Positions 57,063 to 64,000 of a stretch of 64,000 bases of DNA are shown here, in pieces. Both the position numbers and the translations under genes were made by a program. The stretch is taken from assembly GCF_000196255.1 (NCBI RefSeq), contig NC_006370.1, positions 1,146,187-1,210,186 on the forward strand. Reading direction: 5' to 3'. Under the pieces are notes generated by a model. The model saw only the letters and a program-made list of their open reading frames with translations, was not told the origin of the DNA and made no database searches. How positions within the stretch are numbered: position 1 is the first letter of the stretch; every line of letters starts with the position of its first letter. The DNA is from Photobacterium profundum SS9 (lineage in GTDB: Bacteria > Pseudomonadota > Gammaproteobacteria > Enterobacterales > Vibrionaceae).

Positions 57063-57641
57063 ATGGCCCAGATGTATTTCTATTACTCTGCAATGAATGC
57101 GGGTAAATCGACAACATTATTGCAGTCATCTTTTAATTATCGCGAACGCGGTATGAGACCAGTGATTTTTACGGCTGCCATTGATGACCGATTTGGTACG
57201 GGGAAGGTGAGTTCTAGAATTGGCTTGGAAGAAGACGCTGAGCTATATAATAAAAGCGACGATCTTTGGTCTAAATTGAGCATGATGCATGCAGATACAC
57301 ATATTGATTGTGTATTAATTGATGAATGCCAATTTTTAACGAAAGAACAAGTTTACCAATTAACAGAAGTCGTTGATAAGTTACATATCCCTGTTCTATG
57401 TTATGGCTTACGCAGTGATTTCCGTGGCGAGTTATTTGACGGCAGTCGATATTTGCTTTCTTGGGCTGATAAGCTCGTAGAGTTAAAAACAATTTGTCAT
57501 TGTGGCCGTAAGGCTAATATGGTTATTCGTCAAGATGAAGCGGGTCATGCCATTGCTGATGGCGATCAGGTCGAAATTGGTGGTAATGATCGTTATGTGT
57601 CAGTTTGTCGGAAGCATTATAAAGAAGCATTAGGTCGTTAA
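57063..57641 (+). CDS. tdk: Thymidine kinase
   Basis: Phosphorylates thymidine for salvage. Type II TK fold, 192 aa. P-loop NAGKST near residues 12-17, DECQF, and the zinc Cys motif CHCGRKANM...CRKHY. GGGGAGCC precedes ATG 57063. Convergent with hisIE. Confidence 0.97.
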   Translation: MAQMYFYYSAMNAGKSTTLLQSSFNYRERGMRPVIFTAAIDDRFGTGKVSSRIGLEEDAELYNKSDDLWSKLSMMHADTHIDCVLIDECQFLTKEQVYQLTEVVDKLHIPVLCYGLRSDFRGELFDGSRYLLSWADKLVELKTICHCGRKANMVIRQDEAGHAIADGDQVEIGGNDRYVSVCRKHYKEALGR

Positions 57642-57676
57642 TAACGATACCGTACGTAGTGGTATAACATGAATTA

Positions 57677-57706
57677 AAAAAGGGAGCATTTGCTCCCTTT
57701 CTATTT
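57677..57706. terminator. Terminator between tdk and hisIE
   Basis: AAAGGGAGCA / TGCTCCCTTT stem with T-rich sides on both strands, though the T tract is interrupted. Confidence 0.75.
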
Positions 57707-57762
57707 ATGCCAATAACATCTAACGCTTTGGTTTAAGATTATAAATAACCATTTCAAGCCTG

Positions 57763-58386
57763 TTATTTGTTATGACGTTCTTGCAGTTTTTCAGTAACAT
57801 CAGACAAGCTTAGCCCCTGATCTTGTAGCAAAACAATCAAGTGATAGATCAGATCTGCAGATTCACACACTAATTCCGCCTTATCACCCGACGTTGCCGC
57901 AAGCGCGACTTCAACGCCTTCTTCACCCACTTTTTGCGAAATACGCTTGGTGCCACGGGCGTATAAGCTGGCTGTGTAAGAAGATTCGGGATCTGCACCT
58001 TTACGATTAGCCAAGACTTGCTCAAGTTGATGAAGAAACACCAATGCAGGTTGTTCTTGTTTGCCTTCTGCATCGTTGTCGAAGCATGTTGGTGTACCTA
58101 AGTGACAAGTTGGCCCTACAGGGTTTACTTTTACTAATAATGTATCTTGGTCACAATCAAGGTTGATACTTTTAAGCTCAAGTACATTGCCAGAGGTTTC
58201 TCCCTTCGTCCAAAGGCGCTCTTTGGTGCGAGACCAGAACGTGACTTGTTTTGTTTCTAGCGTTTTGTTTAAGGCTTCTTTGTTCATGTACCCTAACATC
58301 AGTACTTGACCACTGGTGTTATCTTGAATGACAGCAGGGACTAATCCGTCTACTTTTTCCCAATTAATTGTTGTTACAAGGCTCAT
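57763..58386 (-). CDS. hisI: Bifunctional phosphoribosyl-AMP cyclohydrolase / phosphoribosyl-ATP pyrophosphatase
   Basis: Steps 2 and 3 of histidine synthesis (hisIE fusion). N-terminal HisI domain (about 1-110) with [19 protein letters not shown] and Zn-binding cysteines in DCDQDTLL...[12 protein letters not shown]-terminal HisE domain with [11 protein letters not shown] and [10 protein letters not shown]. 207 aa. Overlaps hisF by 4 bases. Confidence 0.96.
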   Translation of the reverse strand: MSLVTTINWEKVDGLVPAVIQDNTSGQVLMLGYMNKEALNKTLETKQVTFWSRTKERLWTKGETSGNVLELKSINLDCDQDTLLVKVNPVGPTCHLGTPTCFDNDAEGKQEQPALVFLHQLEQVLANRKGADPESSYTASLYARGTKRISQKVGEEGVEVALAATSGDKAELVCESADLIYHLIVLLQDQGLSLSDVTEKLQERHNK

Positions 58387-59156
58387 AGTCGGATCTCCAC
58401 ATTCTGTTCTTTTAAGTACTGCTTAAGCTCACCAATATTGATGATTTGTTTGTGGAATACGGAAGCGGCAAGTGCACCGTCCACATTGGCTTTTTGATAA
58501 GCATCTGCAAAGTGAACCATTTCACCTGCACCACCAGAAGCAATTAAAGGAACATGGCAAACTTCACGTACCATATTCAATTGCTTTAGATCGTAACCGT
58601 TACGAACGCCATCTTGGTTCATCATGTTTAATACGATTTCCCCTGCGCCACGTTTTTGTACTTCCAGAACCCAATCTCGGGTTTCCCATTGGGTTGCTTT
58701 AGTACGTGATTCATCACCAGTAAATTGGTAAACCTGATATTTACCTGTTTCAGCATCAAAGTATGAATCAATACCCACCACGATACATTGCACGCCAAAC
58801 TTATCAGCAAGTTCTGTGATAAGCGCAGGGTTGGCAAGGGCAGGGGAGTTTATCGAGACCTTATCTGCACCAAATTGCAATATACGGCTCGCGTCTTCGA
58901 CAGATTTAATGCCGCCGGCAACACAGAAAGGAATATCAATAACTTCAGCAACACGAGCAACCCAGCTTTTATCAACCACGCGCCCATCACTGGATGCGGT
59001 AATATCATAAAAAACCAGCTCGTCAGCGCCTTCTTCTGCATAGCGTTTGGCTAAAGGAACAATATCACCAATAATTTCGTGATTACGAAACTGTACCCCT
59101 TTGACTACTTGACCGTCTCGAACGTCTAAACAAGGAACGATTCGTTTAGCTAACAT
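58383..59156 (-). CDS. hisF: Imidazole glycerol phosphate synthase subunit HisF
   Basis: Cyclase subunit that makes IGP and AICAR with ammonia from HisH. (beta/alpha)8 barrel, 257 aa: catalytic Asp11 in [12 protein letters not shown] and the second Asp near 130 in VVGIDSY; phosphate-binding ASGGAGE and the GALAASVFH motif. 19 bp after hisA. Confidence 0.98.
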   Translation of the reverse strand: MLAKRIVPCLDVRDGQVVKGVQFRNHEIIGDIVPLAKRYAEEGADELVFYDITASSDGRVVDKSWVARVAEVIDIPFCVAGGIKSVEDASRILQFGADKVSINSPALANPALITELADKFGVQCIVVGIDSYFDAETGKYQVYQFTGDESRTKATQWETRDWVLEVQKRGAGEIVLNMMNQDGVRNGYDLKQLNMVREVCHVPLIASGGAGEMVHFADAYQKANVDGALAASVFHKQIINIGELKQYLKEQNVEIRL

Positions 59157-59175
59157 AATTGTTTAACTCCTTGGT

Positions 59176-60095
<920 letters not shown>

Positions 60096-60134
60096 AAATC
60101 ACTTTATGTGAAAAATATGATGTTAGGTAACAGG

Positions 60135-60767
60135 CTACATCTCTAAAAAATTCTTAATCAGTTGAGAGCCTGCTTTGCTCGAACGTTCAGGATGAAACTG
60201 CACACCGTAATAATTGCCACTTTGAATTGCCGCACTAAAAGGCTGACCATACTCACACTGGGCGATGGTGTAATCGTTGACCCCTGTTGAAACCGGCATG
60301 GCATAACTATGTACAAAATAGAAGTAGCTGCCTGCTGGAATACCCTGAAATAATGGGTGATTGTCAATGGGCGTAATCGTATTCCAACCCATGTGTGGCA
60401 AGGGTAAATTACCTGTTTTTAATTTTTTAATGGGGGCATCGCAAAGGTGTAAACAAGGAACAAGCTCTTTACCGTTTTGTCCTTGTTCTTCTGACAATGC
60501 ACCCAGTAATTGCATCCCTAAACAGATGCCGAGTAATGGCTTATCAACTTGCTTGACGAGTTCAACTAAATCTCGCTCTTGCAGGTTTTTCATGGCTTCA
60601 CTTGCCGTGCCTACGCCGGGAAGAAATAACTTATCAGCATTTAGTACCACGCTTGTTTCTTTACTTATCGTAACGGTATAACCCAAGCGTTCAATCGCAA
60701 AGCGAACAGAAGATACATTGGCGCAGCCGGTATCAATGATGACAACTTTTTGATTTGTACTCGCCAT
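60135..60767 (-). CDS. hisH: Imidazole glycerol phosphate synthase subunit HisH
   Basis: Class I glutamine amidotransferase that feeds ammonia to HisF. Nucleophile Cys82 in GICLGMQLL and catalytic His-Glu in [13 protein letters not shown]. 210 aa. Overlaps hisB by 1 base. Confidence 0.97.
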   Translation of the reverse strand: MASTNQKVVIIDTGCANVSSVRFAIERLGYTVTISKETSVVLNADKLFLPGVGTASEAMKNLQERDLVELVKQVDKPLLGICLGMQLLGALSEEQGQNGKELVPCLHLCDAPIKKLKTGNLPLPHMGWNTITPIDNHPLFQGIPAGSYFYFVHSYAMPVSTGVNDYTIAQCEYGQPFSAAIQSGNYYGVQFHPERSSKAGSQLIKNFLEM

Positions 60768-61852
60768 TACAGCACTCCTTTACTGCTTGGTAGCTCATTA
60801 CCGTCAACACGAATTGCTTGGCGTAATGTGCGACCAAATGCTTTGAACAAGCTTTCTACAATGTGGTGATCGTTATGGCCTGTCGATGAAAGGTGCAAGG
60901 TACACGCCAGCGTATCAGTAAGAGAGCGGAAGAAGTGCGATACCATTTCAGTTGAAAGATCGCCAACCTGATCGCGTCCAAACTCTGCTTCAAACTTTAA
61001 ATAAGGGCGACCCGATAAATCTAATGCACATTGCGCTAAGCATTCATCCATTGGCAAGCTAAAGCCAAAACGACCAATACCGCGCTTATCACCCAGTGCT
61101 TCTTTGAGTGCTTGGCCTAATGCGAGGGCTGTATCTTCAATGCTGTGGTGATCATCGATGTGTAAGTCACCTTTCACATTAACCTGCATTTGAAAGCCAC
61201 CGTGTGTCGCAATTTGATCGAGCATGTGGTCAAAGAACCCCAAGCCCGTCTCAATAGAGTTACCGCCCGTTTCATCTAAATTCACTTTAACGCGAATGTC
61301 AGTTTCTTTGGTGGTACGTACAACTTCAGCAATGCGAGGGTTTGTTGTTAGGTCTTTTACAATCTGTTGCCAGTTCAAGCTGCTCTTATCGGTAGGAAGT
61401 GGATTGTATTGAATACCTTTAATCGCCATATTTTCAGCTAACTGAAGATCAGTTTGACGATCACCAATCACTGCTGAGGTTGCGAAATCAACCCGACCTT
61501 GCTGCAGGTAACTTTTCACTAAACCTAACTTTGGTTTTCGGCAGCTGCAGTTGTCTTCATTGAAGTGTGGGCAAATTAATACATCATCAAACTTCACGCC
61601 TTGCGACTCGAAGATTTCCATCATCATATTTTGCGGTGCATCGAAATCCGCTTGTGGGTAGCTATCTGTTCCTAAACCGTCTTGGTTTGTCACCATCACA
61701 AGCTTGTACCCTGCATCTTGCAGTGTTAACAGCGCAGGTATAACAAACGGTTCTAGCTTGAGTTTATCTAATCGATCAACTTGAAAATCAACGGGTGGCT
61801 CAACAATTAAGGTGCCATCACGATCAATAAATAGAATTTTTTCTTTGCTCAC
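60767..61852 (-). CDS. hisB: Bifunctional histidinol-phosphatase / imidazoleglycerol-phosphate dehydratase
   Basis: Steps 6 and 8 fused. N-terminal HAD phosphatase with FIDRDGT (Asp10, Asp12) and zinc motif [15 protein letters not shown]-terminal dehydratase with [26 protein letters not shown], and the metal-binding [17 protein letters not shown]. 361 aa. Confidence 0.98.
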   Translation of the reverse strand: MSKEKILFIDRDGTLIVEPPVDFQVDRLDKLKLEPFVIPALLTLQDAGYKLVMVTNQDGLGTDSYPQADFDAPQNMMMEIFESQGVKFDDVLICPHFNEDNCSCRKPKLGLVKSYLQQGRVDFATSAVIGDRQTDLQLAENMAIKGIQYNPLPTDKSSLNWQQIVKDLTTNPRIAEVVRTTKETDIRVKVNLDETGGNSIETGLGFFDHMLDQIATHGGFQMQVNVKGDLHIDDHHSIEDTALALGQALKEALGDKRGIGRFGFSLPMDECLAQCALDLSGRPYLKFEAEFGRDQVGDLSTEMVSHFFRSLTDTLACTLHLSSTGHNDHHIVESLFKAFGRTLRQAIRVDGNELPSSKGVL

Positions 61853-61869
61853 AATGTACTTCCTTGTGC

Positions 61870-62994
61870 TTAATTAGATGCGTTTAATTCGTCATTATTT
61901 GCTGATGAATTGCTTTTTGATGCACTGTCTTGTGATGAATTGCCTTGAGATGTGACATGCGCACGAATAAAGGCGAGTGTTTTTTCACATTCGTCACGAT
62001 TACCGACGCTGATACGAATGCAGTTTTCGATAGGAGAACGGCGTAAAATAATACCGTGATTCCATAATGCAGTGAATAAGGCATCAGCATGCGTAAATTT
62101 CACCAGTAAATAATTACCGTAGCCATCATAAACCGTTACACCAGACAGCATTCCTAAGCCAGCTTGTAGGTAAGCGCGATTTGCACTGATGTCGAGTACT
62201 TGAAATTTAGTTCTAGCACGACCAGCGACAGACAAGGCTTGAACGGCGATATCCGCAACAGGTACTGGTACTGGGTACGGCGCAATAACTTTCAACAATA
62301 AGTTAATAACATCGGTGTTGGCTAACGTAAAACCACAACGTAAGCCAGCTAATGCAAATGCTTTTGATAGCGTGCGAAGAATCACTAAGTGTGGATACTT
62401 CGCAAGAAGATCTACCGTCGAAGTTTCAAGGCAAAAATCGATATATGCTTCATCAATGACCACAAGTGCTTTATCTGTGGTCATATCAAGTAGCTTTTCG
62501 ATATCTCGACGGTTCATTACGTTACCGGTAGGGTTGTTAGGGCTACAAACGAACACTAACTTAACCCCATCTAGGTTGTTTTGAATTGAAGGTAGGTCTA
62601 ATTGCCATTCTGGTGTTAACGGCACTGTTTTCGTTTTGATATCAAACGTTTCTGCGCTGATAGCATACATGCCGTATGTTGGTGGACAGTAAAGAATACT
62701 GTCTTGGTTTGGTTCACAAAATGTGCGGATTAATAATTCGATACCTTCGTCGGCACCGCGTGATGTTAATACTTGCTTGCTATCAATACCCGCATAATCA
62801 GCATAAGCTTGAATCAGATCGGCTGGTTGGCATTCACTATAGCGGTTTAGTCGACCACAAGTGACGCTATATTCATTAGCAAAAGGTGATTCATTTGCGT
62901 TTAACCAAATATCACCACTGCCACCTAAACGACGTGCCGATTGGTAAGGCGTAAGTTCGCGTACCGTTTTACGCGCCAGTTGTTCAATGCTCAT
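61870..62994 (-). CDS. hisC: Histidinol-phosphate aminotransferase
   Basis: PLP-dependent step 7. 374 aa: NESPFAN and CSPNNPTGN for PLP and phosphate, Lys211 in [15 protein letters not shown] as the Schiff base. The C-terminal 25 or so residues after VTSQGN are Ser/Asn-rich ([16 protein letters not shown]), an extension missing in E. coli HisC (356 aa). 17 bp before hisB. Confidence 0.96.
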   Translation of the reverse strand: MSIEQLARKTVRELTPYQSARRLGGSGDIWLNANESPFANEYSVTCGRLNRYSECQPADLIQAYADYAGIDSKQVLTSRGADEGIELLIRTFCEPNQDSILYCPPTYGMYAISAETFDIKTKTVPLTPEWQLDLPSIQNNLDGVKLVFVCSPNNPTGNVMNRRDIEKLLDMTTDKALVVIDEAYIDFCLETSTVDLLAKYPHLVILRTLSKAFALAGLRCGFTLANTDVINLLLKVIAPYPVPVPVADIAVQALSVAGRARTKFQVLDISANRAYLQAGLGMLSGVTVYDGYGNYLLVKFTHADALFTALWNHGIILRRSPIENCIRISVGNRDECEKTLAFIRAHVTSQGNSSQDSASKSNSSANNDELNASN

Positions 62995-62996
62995 TA

Positions 62997-64000
62997 TTAC
63001 GCCTCTTTTTCTTCAACTTGTTGTGCTTTTAATATTTCTTGCTGTTGTAACTTTTCGATACGGATAGTAACAGCACGTTTATGTGCATCTAGCCCTTCAG
63101 CTTCTGCCATGGTAACCACAGTAGGCGCTAAGATTTTCAGGCCATCAGCGGTAAGTTCTTGTACTGTCATACGCTTAGAAAAATCGGCAAGACCTAAGCT
63201 TGAATAGGTGCGCGTGTAGCCATAGGTTGGTAACACATGGTTAGTGCCAGAGGCGTAATCACCCACCGACTCTGGCGACCAATCACCGAGAAAGATTGAG
63301 CCTGCATTATCCAATAAAGGCACTAACTCTCGTGGTTCACGCGTTTGTACAATTAAGTGTTCAGGACCGTAGTGGTTAGAAATAGAGATACACTGTGAGA
63401 TTGTTTCCGTAACGATTAAAATACTAGAGCCTAAGGCTTGGCGCGCAATATCGGCACGAGGTAATACTTTCAGTTGCAGTTGAATCGCATCGGCCACACG
63501 ATCAGCAATGCTTGGTTCTGGTGTTAATAAAATAACTTGAGAATCAGGACCGTGTTCTGCTTGGCTTAATAAATCAGCGGCAATGAAATCAGGATCTGCT
63601 GTTTTATCTGCAATAACTAATACTTCTGAAGGGCCTGCTGGCATATCAATAGCCGCACCACGGAAATCATTACTGACTTGGCGTTTAGCTTCTGTAACGA
63701 ATGCATTACCGGGGCCGAAAATCTTGTCGACTCTTGCGACTGATTTTGTGCCATAAGCCATAGCTGCAATGGCTTGAGAACCGCCAATATTATAGATTTC
63801 TGTAATGCCACATAGCTGGGCCACATATAAAATCTCATCGGCAATCGGTGGCGGTGAGCATAAAACGACCTGACGGCATCCTGCGATTTGTGCGGGAACA
63901 CCCAGCATTAATACTGTCGATGGTAATGGTGCACTGCCACCAGGTATATATAAGCCAACAGAATTAATCGGACGTGTGACTTGTTCACATACCACGCCAG
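62997..64000 (-). CDS. hisD: Histidinol dehydrogenase (3' part)
   Basis: NAD-dependent last two steps of histidine synthesis. The 5' end lies beyond the window edge; the frame is open through base 64000. Visible: [20 protein letters not shown], zinc and catalytic residues in [11 protein letters not shown] and YGPEHLIVQ, and [24 protein letters not shown]. About 334 of some 430 residues are seen. 2 bp before hisC. Confidence 0.96.
   Translation of the reverse strand, partial: GVVCEQVTRPINSVGLYIPGGSAPLPSTVLMLGVPAQIAGCRQVVLCSPPPIADEILYVAQLCGITEIYNIGGSQAIAAMAYGTKSVARVDKIFGPGNAFVTEAKRQVSNDFRGAAIDMPAGPSEVLVIADKTADPDFIAADLLSQAEHGPDSQVILLTPEPSIADRVADAIQLQLKVLPRADIARQALGSSILIVTETISQCISISNHYGPEHLIVQTREPRELVPLLDNAGSIFLGDWSPESVGDYASGTNHVLPTYGYTRTYSSLGLADFSKRMTVQELTADGLKILAPTVVTMAEAEGLDAHKRAVTIRIEKLQQQEILKAQQVEEKEA

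Overview
The window is a chromosomal stretch from a member of the Vibrionaceae, most likely Photobacterium. The evidence is the gene content and order (chb-glnS-fur-fldA-DUF2788-ybfF-seqA-pgm, gltA/sdh/suc, znu-mepM-feo, yoaA-tsaB-slp-fadD-rnd-min, hns, tdk, his), the AT-rich codon use, and protein sequences that resemble E. coli orthologues at the level expected for Vibrionaceae. This is inferred from reading the sequence; no search was run. No rRNA, tRNA, CRISPR array, prophage or intact transposase gene was seen.

Layout. 0-6.4 kb: 3' end of the N-acetylglucosamine PTS permease nagE, a lipoprotein chitobiase, glnS and fur. 6.6-7.1 kb: a decayed DUF4442 thioesterase gene ending at a 162-bp repeat. 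7.1-12.4 kb: fldA, a DUF2788 protein, ybfF, seqA, pgm, a DUF1853 gene and ybfA. 12.5-24.6 kb: ybgI, gltA and the divergent sdhCDAB-sucABCD TCA-cycle operon. 24.7-32.7 kb: a second 162-bp repeat, a small four-cysteine secreted protein, znuBC divergent from a frameshifted znuA across a perfect Zur-type palindrome, mepM, feoABC and a HIT protein. 32.8-38.8 kb: a 266-bp inverted-repeat element, a DUF924 protein, a diguanylate cyclase, argS, yecM and purU.

38.9-42.2 kb is the most unusual part. A class-3 lipase gene without a signal peptide lies 2 nt downstream of a gene for an exported or membrane-anchored protein that resembles DUF6795. Upstream is a near-identical second copy of that gene, with two decayed 5' stubs of the lipase and the 3' tail of a third copy. 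This reads as a tandemly amplified effector/immunity cassette in which the extra lipases decayed and the putative immunity genes stayed. The functional assignment is inference; the duplication and the stubs are visible in the sequence.

42.3-54.6 kb returns to core genes: yoaA, tsaB, a small unknown gene, slp, an alpha/beta hydrolase, fadD (possible FadR site), rnd, minCDE, ycgL, an MltB-family transglycosylase and hns. 54.9-56.8 kb is a lysine riboswitch followed by an NhaC-superfamily transporter, a family predicted to import lysine. 57.0-64.0 kb holds tdk and the his operon (hisIE-F-A-H-B-C and the 3' part of hisD, read on the minus strand). A third 162-bp repeat sits inside this operon between hisH and hisA.

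Two families of non-coding repeats with terminal inverted repeats run through the intergenic spaces: a 162-bp type (three copies plus a 48-bp termini-only remnant) and a 266-bp type (one full copy plus several fragments). Metal homeostasis is a secondary theme (fur, znuABC with a Zur box, feoABC with a possible Fur box).
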